Part shown: positions 11,170 to 21,354 of the stretch, piece after piece
Numbering within the stretch: the stretch's first letter is position 1
Layout of the letters: every line of letters begins with the position of its first letter
Assembly (NCBI GenBank): GCA_905221605.1
Contig: CAJNDS010000014.1
Location: 62,001 to 126,000, forward strand
From: Symbiodinium natans
Taxonomy: Eukaryota; Sar; Dinophyceae; Suessiales; Symbiodiniaceae
Direction of reading: 5' to 3'
Length of the DNA: 64,000 nt
Program-made: the position numbers and the translations under genes
Notes under the pieces: model-generated
Told to the model about the DNA's origin: nothing
Databases searched by the model: none
Seen by the model: only the letters and a program-made list of their open reading frames with translations

Positions 11170-11510
11170 TCATTATTCTTCTTGTTGTTTTTTTATTTCT
11201 ATTTCTTTGGGATTTTACTATTCATCTTTATTCTTCTTGTTGTTTCTTCTATTTCTATTTCTTTACCACTATGTTTTTTTATTCTCTTCTTTTTGTGGTG
11301 GTGGGGGGGGGGGTATTCCAAGGCAAAAGGCGCCTTTCCCAGACCCCTGGGAGGATCCTAAAAGTAGATCCCTCATAAGGGCTCACAAAATCTGACCCAA
11401 GAGTCGTGTCGGGTACTAATCCCTTCCCCCTAATATAAAAGAACTCCCCCCCCTCCCCTTGTAAAAAAAAAAAAACAAAGGGTTTTTAGTGTTCGGGGGG
11501 GTTTCATATC
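11170..11510. other. T-rich and G-run sequence with element-like ends, no gene seen
   Basis: TTCTTTTTATTT-type tracts, a run of G at 11300-11310 and an A run (11464-11474). It resembles intronic filler. The short frames over it are low-complexity. Confidence 0.5.
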
Positions 11511-11736
11511 GTTTGTCCGGAACCCTACAGTAAACCCTACGCCCTAAACCCTAAAATTAAAACCCTGAGCCCCCAACCCTAATTGAACCCTCAACTCTAA
11601 ACCCTAGACCCTGAAGAGAAAGCTGCCAGTCAGGCCGCCAAGTGCAAGCCTTCCTTTAGGGCTTAGGGTTTAGGGTACGTACCCCTAAACCCTAAACTCA
11701 AAACCCTTGACCCTAAAGGTTCAAGTTTCTGCTTCA

Positions 11737-11741
<5 letters not shown>

Positions 11742-11779
<38 letters not shown>
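11742..11779. repeat. 38-bp run of C
   Basis: Uninterrupted polyC. Confidence 0.97.
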
Positions 11780-11780
<1 letters not shown>

Positions 11781-11875
11781 CCTCTCTCTGTAGAGTTTTT
11801 AAGAGGGACGGGCACGGGATCGGGATTTTGGGCCAGTTTTTTTAAACCCTAAACCCTAAACCCTAAACCCTAAAC

Positions 11876-11970
11876 CCTCCTCGACGTCTGGGTTCGCCCT
11901 CGCTGCAAAGCCGCACCGCGTGCCTTCCATGCCAGGGAAGATGCTGGTGCCGCTGACATCTTCCACCTGG
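11876..11970 (-). CDS. candidate exon with array acceptor and donor
   Basis: The minus strand opens after CCCTAAACCCTCAG and reads VEDVSGTSIFPGMEGTRCGF, ending GAGGAGG on a GTTTAGGG donor. Both splice sites are contributed by telomere-like arrays of opposite orientation. G/C-ending codons are strongly preferred. Confidence 0.6.
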
Positions 11971-12048
11971 CTGAGGGTTTAGGGTTTAGGGTTTAGGGTT
12001 TAGGGTTTAGGGTTTAGGGTTTAGGGTTTAGGGTTTAGGGTTTAGGGC
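11971..12048. repeat. TTTAGGG array
   Basis: Ten near-perfect units. Confidence 0.92.
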
Positions 12049-12051
12049 GAG

Positions 12052-12135
12052 GAGAAGTAGCAGTCTGAATGACACGCTGTTGTAGGGTTTGCTGCTTTGG
12101 TCGAAACGGCCTGGCAAGAATGACCCACAATTCGG
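12052..12135 (-). CDS. candidate cysteine-containing exon
   Basis: The minus strand reads GHSCQAVSTKAANPTTACHS and then DCYFSS, between two TTTAGGG arrays. The Cys spacing suggests an extracellular repeat. The next island upstream on the coding strand (12196-12310) has a GTAAGTTC donor. Confidence 0.45.
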
Positions 12136-12429
12136 GTTTAGGGTTTAGGGTTTAGGGTTTAGGGTGTAGGGTTTAGGGTTTAGGGTTTAGGGTTAACATT
12201 AGAATGAACTTACAGGAACCTTTGCAGGACAAGTCAAGCACGAGGTGGGCCGAGGCCACAGGTCACACAGAGCCCAAGACCCCTTGCTTCAGGAATATCC
12301 CATAAACCATATAGGGTTTAGGGTTTAGGGTTTAGGGTTTAGGGTTTAGGGTTTAGGGTCCATTTTAGAAGATAGAAAGCTGCTCAGTTTGGGTACCTTC
12401 AGGATCGCACCTACATGCTAAGCCCGGAA

Positions 12430-12610
12430 AGGAGCACTATATGAACATATGACATATTGAATATATACGGTTGAAAGTGATAAAACCGATTCTGGTGTGT
12501 ACTGTAGTATATAAGATTATATACTATATAGTATATATACGTTAATGTATAACCTATAATATACAATGTCTAAAATATAAATTGCAATATATAGTGGTTT
12601 TTGGGAATTT
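12430..12610. other. AT-rich tract, no gene seen
   Basis: TATATA-rich sequence without an open coding-like frame. Confidence 0.6.
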
Positions 12611-13008
12611 GTTAAACCGTAAACCCTAAACCCTACACCCTAAACCCTAAACCCTACACCCTAAACCCTAAGCCTTAAGCCTTAAGCCCTCAGCCCTAAC
12701 TAAGCCTTATAAGCCCTAAACTTTGCCACAGGTCCTGTTGAGTAGCTGAAAACATCAACACGTCCGGGGCTTAGGGCTTATAGGGTTTAGGGTTTAGGGC
12801 TCAGGGCTTCTGGGGTTTCGGGTTTAGGGTAGGTGTAGTGGTTTAGGGAGGAACCCCCACCCCAAACTCCTCCCAAGAAACAACCTGAAATCCCAAAAAG
12901 CGAAACGCCACGCAGGGGACAGGCGACCTCCACGGTCTCAACCCATCGCACCTTCGGAGCTGAGAGCTGTGGCTGGGGCCGAGGCTTTGGGGGAAAGGAA
13001 CCTGAACC

Positions 13009-13103
13009 TTGGGATGTTCCACCTTATACTAACAGTCCTGTATGATTACAGGGGGTACTCTAATCCCTATTTAGGACTGTTAGCATAAGCGGGAACATCC
13101 CAA
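13009..13103. mobile_element. family A inverted-repeat element
   Basis: Ends TTGGGATGTTCC and GGGAACATCCCAA, with inner inverted copies of CTTATACTAACAGTCCT. Length 95 bp. Four other full or nearly full copies are in the window. Confidence 0.85.
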
Positions 13104-13476
13104 GAAGAAACCTAACCCCCAAATGCGAAACCCCAACAGGGTTTGGGGTCGATAGGGTAAAGGTGCAGGGTCTAGGGCTTATGTCGGCCGTAACGTTTGG
13201 GGTGGAGTGGTTGACAGTCTAGGGTGCTGGAGCATCCTTCCGTTGAAGGTTTTGAGCTCTCTTACCTTGGGGACTACCCGAGGTCTAAAGAGCGAGTGCG
13301 GGTGGGGGGGGTGTGTGGGCAAGGTGGGGTGGGCTCCTGTTACTTCAGTCAGGGACCCGAGTAATAAACATAAATAAATAAGGAAGCTAACTAATAACCA
13401 GTATATATGTGTATATATATATATATGTCAAACCCTAAATGATAAACTTTCAAAGCCCTCAACACTAACCCCAAAT

Positions 13477-13590
13477 TTGGGGGCTTCATGTCGACCCCAG
13501 CGCAAAAACTTTCGGATGAAACGGACCTGCTGCCACGGGAAGAGTGGCGAATGGTCCTTGCACGTTGCAAAGATCAAGATGTAAGGGGGC
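13477..13590 (-). CDS. candidate exon, unknown protein
   Basis: The minus strand reads ILIFATCKDHSPLFPWQQVR, open for about 36 codons. The plus strand also has a shorter open frame ending on GTAAGG, so strand is not certain. Confidence 0.4.
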
Positions 13591-13739
13591 TTTTAGGCGT
13601 AGGGGGCTCACTGTAAATGGTAAAGGGTTTCGGGGGTTTGGGCTTTACGGTTTAGGCCTTCGGGGGTTTATAAGTCTTGGGCTTCAAAAGGGCGTGAATT
13701 AGGGCTTTAGGGGCTTCGGGTTTAGGGGCTTTAGGGTTC

Positions 13740-13866
13740 ATTCCGGGTGCCAAAATGTGAGGCTTGGGGTCAAACAACCCCGGAAGCTTTCGCAGACCAA
13801 GCCATGTCTCCGCACCGACGGTGAAGCTCCCACAACCTCAACCTTCAGTTCTCTTTCCACTCCCTG
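13740..13866 (-). CDS. candidate exon, unknown protein
   Basis: About 42 open minus codons, including ELKVEVVGASPSVRRHGLVC. Confidence 0.45.
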
Positions 13867-13921
13867 TTTAGGGTTTAGGGTTTAGGGTTTAGGGTTTAGG
13901 GTTTAGGGTTTAGGCGTATAC

Positions 13922-14025
13922 CATAGAACCCAAACTCTTCGATCCGAAGCCCGACGCAAGCAAGGGGCGTCTTCATGCTCATCATCGACGATGTCCTGAT
14001 GAAGCGGCATGGTGCCTGATCCGAG
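13922..14025 (-). CDS. candidate exon with both canonical splice sites
   Basis: The minus strand opens after CCTTTCAG and reads LGSGTMPLHQDIVDDEHEDA, about 34 codons, ending CTATG on a GTATACG donor. A clean pyrimidine-AG acceptor and a GT donor bound a well-biased frame. Confidence 0.58.
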
Positions 14026-14129
14026 CTGAAAGGACAACCTAAACCCCAAACCCTAAACCCTAAACCCTAAACTCAAAAACCCTAAACCCTAAACTCTAAA
14101 CCCTAAACCCTAACCATAAACCCTAAACC

Positions 14130-14210
14130 CTAACCACGCCCACAATGCGCACGCCGCCAACCCCAAATTGCTGCTCCTTTCTCACCATGGGCTTGGCAAC
14201 CACACATACT
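14130..14210 (-). CDS. candidate exon, unknown protein
   Basis: The minus strand reads KPMVRKEQQFGVGGVRIVGV and runs into a GTTAGGG donor. Confidence 0.45.
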   Translation of the reverse strand, partial: SMCGCQAHGEKGAAIWGWRRAHCGRG

Positions 14211-14212
14211 GC

Positions 14213-14325
14213 GGGGTTGTATACCCCGGCCCAAGAAAGTTTAACACTTTTTAGGGTTTAGGGCTTAGGGTTTGTAAAACGAATATACAAAACCCAAAAG
14301 GCTAAAGGTTCACTACCCAGCCCCC
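14213..14325. mobile_element. family D element with telomere-like insert
   Basis: GGGGTTGTATACCCCGGCCC and CACTACCCAGCCCCC match family D ends. Two TTTAGGG-like units lie inside. Family J abuts it on the right. Confidence 0.65.
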
Positions 14326-14332
14326 TAGGCAT

Positions 14333-14439
14333 ATGGGTGGTTGTCAAAATGATGGCCCCTTTTTTGGGATCCCTACCACAATACGGCAACTCGTATTTAG
14401 GGTACCCCAAAAGGGATCATCATTTTGACAAACACCCAT
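14333..14439. mobile_element. family J inverted-repeat element
   Basis: ATGGGTGGTTGTCAAAATGATG at the left pairs with CATCATTTTGACAAACACCCAT at the right, around GGATCC and AAAAGGGATC. A 107-bp hairpin-like unit; single copy here. Confidence 0.7.
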
Positions 14440-14649
14440 CTATCTCCACCGCGACCCCTCCCCCAGCTTCTAGGGCTAACTTCGTCCCAAGTTCTTAGGC
14501 CGGCTCTAAGGGGGTTTTCAGCGTTCAGGGCTGCCCCATCTTAGGGTTTAGGGTGGTGCCTTTTTTTGGGGTTGCCCCACGTGAGGGTTTAGGGTTTAGG
14601 GTTTAGGGTTTAGGGTTTAGGGTTTCGGGTATAGGGTTTAGTTCTGCCA

Positions 14650-14740
14650 GGCGACTCAACCAGCGCCGCACGACTTTGCAGTCCTGGTGGCCAGGGGCTT
14701 CGGCGGCCGCTCTCCGAGCTAGCTGTGCATGTGGAGTCTA
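14650..14740 (-). CDS. candidate exon, unknown protein
   Basis: The minus strand reads RRAAEAPGHQDCKVVRRWLS. A second minus frame is also open, so the frame is uncertain. Confidence 0.4.
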
Positions 14741-14810
14741 GGGTTTTGGGTCAAGAATCACCCCAAAATAGTCGTCCTTACGAGGGAAACGCGGGGATAA
14801 CTATCTTCTG

Positions 14811-14930
14811 CTTTTTGGGGGTCCCTAAGGGTCCATGTACCTCATTATTAGATACTTGGGCCCTAAAGTCCCTGTATAAATCGGAGGTACTTTAAGGCCC
14901 AAGTATATAAGAATTGGGGCACCCTTAGCA
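14811..14930. mobile_element. inverted-repeat element K
   Basis: ATACTTGGGCCCTAAAGT pairs with ACTTTAAGGCCCAAGTAT, inside outer GGGTCCCTAAGGG and GGGGCACCCTTAG. Single copy in the window. Confidence 0.55.
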
Positions 14931-15084
14931 AACCCCAAACCCCAAACCCCAAACCCTAAACCCCAAACCCTAAACCCTAAACCCCTTTTTGGGGGTTCAT
15001 AAGCAAAGTATCGTTTCGGGATTTCTGGCTTAGGAATCCGTGGATTTGCCAGCGGGAAGCTCAAGGCCACCGCAGGTCCGCCAG

Positions 15085-15253
15085 GGTTTTAGGGTTTTAG
15101 GGTTTTAGGCTTTTAGGGTTTAGGGTTTAGGGTTTTAGGGTTTAGGGTTTAGGGTTTAGGGTTTAGGGTTTAGGGTTTAGGGTTTAGGGTTTAGGGTTTA
15201 GGGTTTAGGGTTTAGGGTTTAGGGTTTAGGGTTTAGGGTTTAGGGTTTAGGGC
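15085..15253. repeat. TTTAGGG array, about 170 bp
   Basis: Over twenty units, the first few with an extra T (TTTTAGGG). It is the longest uniform TTTAGGG array in the window. Confidence 0.95.
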
Positions 15254-15486
15254 TCCGGTACCTACAACGATGACTACTGACTGCCGAAGAACCTCCAACA
15301 AAAGTCTTTCTTCTAAGGGCAATATAGGGATTACTATTGGTTGTTGTCTAAAAACCTAAACCCTAAATCCTAAACCCAAAACCGAAAACCCTAAACCCTC
15401 AACCCTAAACCCTTTTAAGGGTTCTTAAGCAAATAAAAGATGAAGATCAGGGTTTAGGGCCTAGGTTTCGAGTCCCTGACTTTGTA

Positions 15487-15680
15487 CTTGGTAGCCCAGT
15501 AATCATCTTACAATAAGGGTACCCTTTTGGGGGGTTTAGGGTTTAGGGTTTAGGGTTTAGGGTTTAGGGTTTAGGGTTTAGGGTTTAGGGTTTAGGGTTT
15601 AGGGTTTAGGGTTTAGGGTTTGGGGTTACTTGAGAAGGGGAACCTTGAACCAGGGCAATGCGCACCACTGGGCTACCAAG
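15487..15680. mobile_element. family B' element with internal TTTAGGG array
   Basis: Ends CTTGGTAGCCCAGTAA and CACTGGGCTACCAAG are inverted repeats. About 90 bp of TTTAGGG (15534-15622) lies inside, so the array is part of, or inserted into, the element. Flanks TGTA and TCTA match in three of four bases. Confidence 0.8.
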
Positions 15681-15934
15681 TCTATGGGAAACATCAATTG
15701 GCCTTAAAGACCCTCGGTGTTTTGGGCACTTCCAAAGCCCTCGGCCAAAAGAGACACAAACCCCAAAACCCAAAGCCTACCTAAACCTCCTGAAACCCTA
15801 AGCCCTAAGCCTTAAGCCCTAAACCCTAAACCCTAAACCCTAAACCCTAGAAGACTGAAGCACACAAGGCCTGCTGCTGCTCCTTGGACATACCCAACAG
15901 GCCAGTCCTGCTTCTCTTCGGTTTGGGGTGTGGG

Positions 15935-16022
15935 GGTTTAGGGTTTAGGGTTTAGGGTTTAGGGTTTAGGGTTTAGGGTTTAGGGTTTAGGGTTTAGGGT
16001 TTAGGGTTTAGGGTTTAGGGTT
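15935..16022. repeat. TTTAGGG array
   Basis: About twelve units. Confidence 0.93.
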
Positions 16023-16107
16023 TTGGTTTGGAGTTCAGGGTGTGGAGCTCGTGAGGCTTATGACACCCTGAGACCTAAGCCCCCAAAGCAATGTGCCCAG
16101 CAAACGC

Positions 16108-16234
16108 CCTAAGGGTTTAGGGTTTAGGGTTAGGGTTTAGGGTTTAGGGTTTAGGGTTTAGGGTTTAGGGTTTAGGGTTTAGGGTTTAGGGTTTAGGGCT
16201 TAGGGCTTAGGGCTTAGGGCTTAGGGCTTAGGGA
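16108..16234. repeat. TTTAGGG array ending in GCTTAGG units
   Basis: About twelve TTTAGGG units, then six identical GGGCTTA units: a variant amplified at one array end. Confidence 0.93.
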
Positions 16235-16365
16235 AAAAACCTTGAAAAAGCCATGGAAGGCCCTGAACGGCCTGGCGGCCACCTGCGCGAAGGCTTGCGA
16301 CGCACGGGACTGCAGCGACGGGCCGGCAGGCTGTGGCTTCGCAGGAACTTGCAGGGCACCTGGGT
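16230..16365 (+). CDS. candidate cysteine-rich exon, strand uncertain
   Basis: The plus strand reads ATCAKACDARDCSDGPAGCG and ends on a GTTTTAGG donor. The regular Cys spacing argues for plus. Minus frames are open too, and the surrounding exons are minus. If plus, it is an exception to the one-strand pattern. Confidence 0.38.
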
Positions 16366-16699
16366 TTTAGGGTTTAGGGTTTAGGGTTGAGGGTTTAGAT
16401 TTTATAGTTTGGATTTAGGGTTTAGGGTTGAGGGTTTGGAGTTTTGGGTTTACAAACTGCGGGAGTTTGCAGACAACAAAAAGCCATGGACCCTACACCC
16501 TTGTGCCCAATCCCCCCTCCCAACAAAAACACAAAGTGGAAAAGGCAAGCGCAACTCCAAATCCTGAACTCTAAATACCCTTAAGCCCCAAAACTGTGTA
16601 AGGAGTCCGTCAAAACCCTAAACCCTCAATCTTCAAGACCCACAACCTCAACCCGAAACCCTAAACACTAACTCCTAAACTCGAAATCCTAAACCCGAA

Positions 16700-16796
16700 A
16701 TCCTCAACCCGAAATCCTAAACCCTAAACCCTAAACCCTAAACCCTAAACCCTAAACCCTAAACCCTAAACCCTAAACCCTAAACCCTAAACCCTG
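16700..16796. repeat. CCCTAAA array
   Basis: About fourteen units. Confidence 0.93.
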
Positions 16797-16804
16797 ACAA
16801 AGGA

Positions 16805-16890
16805 GCCTTGACTAGAACTGGGCAAGACGCTGGGAGTTTCCTCCTCGAGGCGCCTCGGGCTCCCAGGTGAAGGGCCCGAAGAGCTTTGGG
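16805..16890 (-). CDS. candidate exon, unknown protein
   Basis: The minus strand opens after CCCCAAAG and reads LFGPFTWEPEAPRGGNSQRL, about 24 codons, with a GTTCTAG donor near the left edge. Confidence 0.42.
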
Positions 16891-17299
16891 GGTTTAGGGT
16901 TTAGGGTTTAGGGTTTAGGGTTTAGGGTTTAGGAGTTTAGGGTTTAGGGTTTAGGGTTTGGGGTTTAGGGTTTAGGGTTTAGGAGTTTGGGAGTTTGGGA
17001 GTTTGGGAGTTTGGGAGTTTAGGAGTTTAGGAGTTTAGGAGTTTAGGAGTTTAGGGACTTAGAGGGTTTAGGGGGTTTAGGGTTTAGGGCTGCATGGAGG
17101 TTAGGAGTTTAGGAGTTTGGGGGTTCTGGGTGTTCAGGTTTAGGGGTTTAGGGGTTTAGGGGCATCGTGTTTAGGGTTTAGGACTTCAAGGTGTCGGGCT
17201 TCAGGGTGTAGGGTTTCAAGTTTGGGGTTTCCAGGCTAAGCTCCACCTGAAGAACCCCAAAGCCCACTCTTCCTAAACCCTAAACCCTAAACCCTAAAC

Positions 17300-17400
17300 C
17301 CCTCTAGGTTACTCGAGAGTCCCAAACAGGGCTTGACAGGGGGTTGCTGGTTGGGCACGAAGTTCGACAGGGTGTTGGCAGCAAGCTCGGAAGTTCTGGG
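17300..17400 (-). CDS. candidate exon, unknown protein
   Basis: The minus strand reads SELAANTLSNFVPNQQPPVK, open for about 32 codons. A plus frame is also open. Confidence 0.35.
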
Positions 17401-17978
17401 GTTTGAGGATTGCTTATCTTCTGATTATTCTTCTTGTTCTTATTCTTCTTATTCTCTTCTTGCTCTTCTTCTTGCTATTATTATTCTTCTTCTTGTTCTT
17501 CTTCTTCTTCTTCTTATTTTATCTATTTTTTTGGGGGGGGGGGTAATTCAGGGTCGATGAGCGCTTAAGCTGAAGGTCGAGGGTTCAGGGTCTGTCGAGG
17601 TTCCAGTGAGGGTGCAAGTGCTGTAGAAGGGTTGGGTGGTTCATTTGAGGTTAAGGCTGTCGTGCTGGCAGAGCTCCGATCCACACAGAGGCCAGCAGCA
17701 TTGCTTGCCTGGGCTGACGTCGGAACCCTCAACCCCAAACCCCAAACCCCCAACCCTAAATCTAAACCCTAAACCCTAAACCCTACACCCTAAACCCTAA
17801 ACCCTAAACCCTAAACCCTGAACCCTGCGGCCTCGAACTGCTGCTTTAGAACGTCAGCCCTTGAAATCCCCTTGCACGTGATCCTGCTGAATCCAATGAG
17901 GGAAAGCATGAAATATGTCAAGGGCCTATGGGTTTAGGGTTTAGGGTTTAAGGTTTAGGAGCTACCTTAAACCCTAAC

Positions 17979-18097
17979 CTTCTTGAGCCGAGCCCAAAAG
18001 AGTCGGGAACCTTTCGGCTGTCGGAGGTTGCTCTAGATTCGCTTCAGAAACTGCTGCGGGAGCCGTCGGCTTGGGATTTGGGGCTTGCGGCAGGTAG
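17979..18097 (-). CDS. candidate proline-rich exon after a family B element
   Basis: Reading minus, the exon starts right after the CCTAG end of a family B element (18098-18189), which supplies the AG acceptor. It is open for about 39 codons, including QAPNPKPTAPAAVSEANLEQ, and ends GAAG on a GTTAGG donor. Proline-rich linker-like sequence. Confidence 0.55.
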
Positions 18098-18189
18098 CTA
18101 GGTTCCCCAGTAACCCTTTTTTTACTATTCAGTTAAAACAAAGAACCCCCAAAACAGAAAGGGGGAAAAGTGGAATACCGGGGACCTAG
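18098..18189. mobile_element. family B inverted-repeat element with 4-bp duplication
   Basis: Ends CTAGGTTCCCCAGTAACCC and CCGGGGACCTAG. GTAG directly flanks both sides (18094-18097, 18190-18193). Confidence 0.82.
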
Positions 18190-18332
18190 GTAGGGTTTAG
18201 GCATGCGGGTGGCAATGAGGGCTGCTCCAGCGGGAGTCACGATGCTGCTGCCACAACTCTTAATCTAGGCCCAAGAGTAACCTAGAAACAACAAGGGTGC
18301 CCTTTTTGGTTTAAAGGAGCTTTTTAGGGAAC

Positions 18333-18403
18333 CTAAATGAGCAAGCGTTCGAAGATGGCATGAGAAAAGAAGCTAACTGTTGTGCCTGCCTTCGAGAAGC
18401 AGC
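18333..18403 (-). CDS. candidate exon, unknown protein
   Basis: The minus strand reads EGCFSKAGTTVSFFSHAIFE and stops at a TAG near 18333. Confidence 0.4.
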
Positions 18404-18544
18404 CCTCAGAAAATACTAAAAAAAACAAGCTCTTTTGCAGTTAGCTATGCATACCTATAAACTTCAAACCCCATAAACCCTATAGTGGCATCCTGAACCC
18501 TACAACGGCATCCTAAACCCCGAACCCCAAAGCAAAACGCCAAA

Positions 18545-18640
18545 AGAAGCCACACCCTGCAACACCGCTGCTCAGGGGGCGTTCTTCGGCCAGGCACAAG
18601 AATAGCTTGGCTGAGGGTCTTCAGAACTTATAGACTATAG
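18545..18640 (-). CDS. candidate exon, unknown protein
   Basis: The minus strand reads KTLSQAILVPGRRTPPEQRC, about 30 codons open. Confidence 0.4.
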
Positions 18641-19055
18641 AACTTCTAGTATGTCCGTCGTAAGTAGGGTTGCGATTAAGGCTCAGGGTTGAGAGTTGAG
18701 GAGTGTAGATCGTCGGGATTAGCGTGTAGGTCTGGACTGCCTATGGTGTGCCGAAGGACATGGCCTATGCTTTGGTGCAGCGACGGTCCACGTGTTCCGG
18801 AGCATCCCGCTTCTACTTAAAGCGTGTGTCTTTTCTTCGATGACTTCAGATGCTTCTGCCATGTCCATACCTTCTGTGGACGTGCGACTTCATGCTAACC
18901 ACTGTGACATGCGCCTTGCGCAATCCTCAACCCTGAATCGCCCTAAACCCTACACGTAAGCCCTAAGGCCTAAGCCATAAGCCCTAGGCCCTAAACCCTA
19001 AACCCTAAGCCCTAAGCCCTAAACCCTAAACCCTAAACCCTAAACCAAAACCGAG

Positions 19056-19146
19056 ACATGTCGCGAACGCGGCCGCCAGGAGCTTATACTGGCTCCAGTC
19101 GGTCAGGCACTGGTCGCCTTGCGGAGCAAGTTTCGGAGGTTGGCCC
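19056..19146 (-). CDS. candidate exon with ACTTGTAG acceptor
   Basis: The minus strand opens after GACTTGTAG and reads KLAPQGDQCLTDWSQYKLLA, then AAFATCLG, with strong codon bias. Function not recognised. Confidence 0.55.
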
Positions 19147-19239
19147 TACAAGTCTCCTGGGGTTCATGTGGGGTTTGGGGTTTAGGGTTTAATTAGGGTT
19201 TAGGGTTTAGGGTTTCGGGTTTTGGGGTTTGGGGTTTAG

Positions 19240-19395
19240 GGTCGAGGGTTGAAGGGTTCAGGGCTGAGGGTTCAGGGGCCTGGCAAAGGTTCCTCAGTAT
19301 GTCCCGCCTCTTAAGCCCAATCAGGGACGACTGAAGACGTACGAAAGGTCCAGCCAGCTGTTTTTTACCATGGGCGTTCTCGGGGTCCCACATTG
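19240..19395 (-). CDS. candidate exon, unknown protein
   Basis: About 45 open minus codons, including GKKQLAGPFVRLQSSLIGLK, before the frame enters repeat-derived sequence. Confidence 0.45.
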
Positions 19396-19612
19396 AACCA
19401 GGCCCGGGGAGGGGCGGGGGGCGTTGCGTCTACCACGTGGCTGCTAGAGGCTTCTTCTTACGTTTAAGGGTTTAGGGTTTAGGATGCAGATATTTTCGGT
19501 TCCGTATTTAGGAATTCCCTGGTGGAAGAGCGGAATCAATGCACGAGATGTTCAGGGCAATAGGCTTTAGTGACCCTTACGACCACGGTCTCCTGGTAAT
19601 GCTCCACAAGTA

Positions 19613-19690
19613 CTTAGGGGCTGAATACCCCAGCCCAAGAAAGGTCAGCTTTTTGTTTGTAATAGGATTATACATAACCAAAAAGGTTAA
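19613..19690. mobile_element. family D element, left half
   Basis: CTTAGGGGCTGAATACCCC and the following GTTTGTAATAGGATTATA match family D. The right end is replaced by family M-like sequence (GTACCCAAAAAAGGGACC). Confidence 0.6.
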
Positions 19691-19874
19691 CCTTGTATTT
19701 GCAATGGGACTTTATGAGTACCCAAAAAAGGGACCATAATTTAGAGAACTGACCATGTAGGGCTGAGGGAAGCACATATGGCTTCTAAATCATACCCTGA
19801 GTTGGGGAGGATATATAACTATCTATATAACCTACTTACTTAATAAGTTCCCTGCACCCCGAAACCTAAACCCG

Positions 19875-19958
19875 AACACCAGTGCAGAGTCGGCAGAGTG
19901 CTGAGAATCAAGCGAGCCAGACGCTCAGCAGGGATGTACTTGACTTCCTTGGATTTTA
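19875..19958 (-). CDS. candidate exon, unknown protein
   Basis: The minus strand reads KEVKYIPAERLARLILSTLP with strong G/C-ending codon use. Confidence 0.52.
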
Positions 19959-20027
19959 GGGTTTGCGGGAATTAGGGGGGGTTTAGGGTTTAGGGTTTAG
20001 GGTTTAGGGTTTAGGGTTTAGGGTTGA

Positions 20028-20105
20028 GAGAGAGAGAGAGAGAGACAGACAGAGGGAGAGACAGAGAGACAGAGAGAGAGAGAGAGAGGGAGACAGAGAG
20101 AGAGA
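20028..20105. repeat. GA microsatellite
   Basis: GAGAGA and GACAGA repeats; the SLSL frames on minus are artefacts. Confidence 0.95.
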
Positions 20106-20285
20106 ACTGCCAATCTCACTAGGGGTCTGTGTGAGCTTTTGGCAGAAAAGCCAGCGAACACCAGAAAAGGACGGTACACCCACAAGTGGCAAAGCAGGGT
20201 GTTTGCAATGGACGAGCTCAAATGCCAGGACTCAAGCCCGCACAAGTCGACAAACATGCGGAATCGACGGGGTGTTAATACCAGT
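20106..20285 (-). CDS. candidate long exon, unknown protein
   Basis: About 57 open minus codons from unique sequence into the GA tract, including MFVDLCGLESWHLSSSIANT and LWVYRPFLVFAGFSAKSSHR. Partly hydrophobic. No family recognised. Confidence 0.5.
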
Positions 20286-20464
20286 ATGAGTATAAGTATA
20301 AACAAATATAAACACTAACGAAAATAAGTAAGTAAATAAACATAAATATCAAACATTAAACAGAAATAGAAATATAAACATAAATATGAATATATATATA
20401 TACATACATATACATAACGAATGAATACATACTCTCTCTCTCTATATATATATATATGCATGCT

Positions 20465-20575
20465 TATTAATGATGTAGAGGTTCCCGAGCAAGCGATGCC
20501 AGGGAAAGCAGTTGTAGATGGTCTTTCCTGTCTTGCCTTGAGGAACGTTACTGGGAACCCATACTCCGACGCCTC
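20465..20575 (-). CDS. candidate exon, unknown protein
   Basis: The minus strand opens after AGTTGAG and reads WVPSNVPQGKTGKTIYNCFP, about 36 codons. A plus frame (MPGKAVVDGLSCLALRNV) is also open, but less biased. Confidence 0.48.
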
Positions 20576-20741
20576 AACTACCCCCAGCCCGAAATCTAGT
20601 TCATTGTTGGATAATAATAAAAAGTTAAAATTTTATTCCTTATTGGGGTTAAGTACCCTTACAAATGTAAAATGGTACCCAACTATGACTAAGAAATAGG
20701 CATGCTATCATCTCGGGGTGAGCCTTCTTTGGGCATCCTCA

Positions 20742-20985
20742 CTTGAGTTGGAGGTCGCCAAGATGTAAACCTAGGCTGCCCAGTAACCTTGGCTTAAGAA
20801 GGGTGCCCTTTTTTGCTTTAAAGGGGTTTATAAGGGAACCTAAACCCCCCCAAAAAAAGGGAAGAAGGGTACTACTGGGCATCCTAGAAACAGCCCTGCT
20901 TGCTGCGTCACAAGCGGCTGGAGATGCCTCAGTTCAGTGCGCAAGTGAAGGGATCTGGCCACCCGAGGGCTCACACCCTAAACCC
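20742..20985 (-). CDS. two-exon fragment spliced across a family B element
   Basis: Minus exons at about 20888-20985 and 20742-20770 are split by a family B element (20771-20887). Reading minus, the upstream exon ends GGGCT, then GTTTCTAGG (donor formed by the duplicated GTTT), and the element ends CCTAG before GTTTACATC. The joined frame is open, reading LQPLVTQQAGLFTSWRPPTQ over the junction, and ends on a GTGAGG donor. Product unknown. The in-phase join and canonical GT-AG make this better than a lone island. Confidence 0.6.
20771..20887. mobile_element. family B introner-like element, 4-bp duplication AAAC
   Basis: Ends CTAGGCTGCCCAGTA and TACTGGGCATCCTAG. AAAC flanks both sides (20767-20770, 20888-20891). 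Length 117 bp. It interrupts an in-phase coding frame on the minus strand. Confidence 0.88.
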
Positions 20986-21100
20986 TAAACCCTAAACCCT
21001 AAACCCTAAACCCTAAACCCTAAACCCTAAACCCTAAACCCTAAACCCTAAACCCTAAACCCTAAACCCTAAACCCTAAACCCTAACCCTAAACCCTAAA
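20968..21100. repeat. CCCTAAA array, about 130 bp
   Basis: Nineteen or so units, near-perfect. Confidence 0.95.
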
Positions 21101-21144
21101 CCCTGATAGAAGGAAAACTCAGTACACTTAGTTGGGGTTCTCCT

Positions 21145-21300
21145 AAGTCAGGTTTCGCCTTGACATAGCCTAGTAATGTAGTTGCGAAGTTCCCTGAGCC
21201 AACAAAAATTGCCCACCGGCATCTTGGCAAGTGGCACTGGCACCATGCTTTTCTCGATGATTCTACGGTTTCCTCCCCATCGCCAACTTTCGGGGTCGTG
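21145..21300 (-). CDS. candidate exon, strand uncertain
   Basis: The minus strand is open for about 50 codons, including EKSMVPVPLAKMPVGNFCWL, to a stop at 21148. An antisense plus frame (KIAHRHLGKWHWHHAFLDDS) is equally open, so I only lean to minus. Confidence 0.35.
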
Positions 21301-21354
21301 GCGTGGGGGTATGGGTGGGGGCGGAAGGGTTAATGTAGGGTTTAAAAAGGGTTT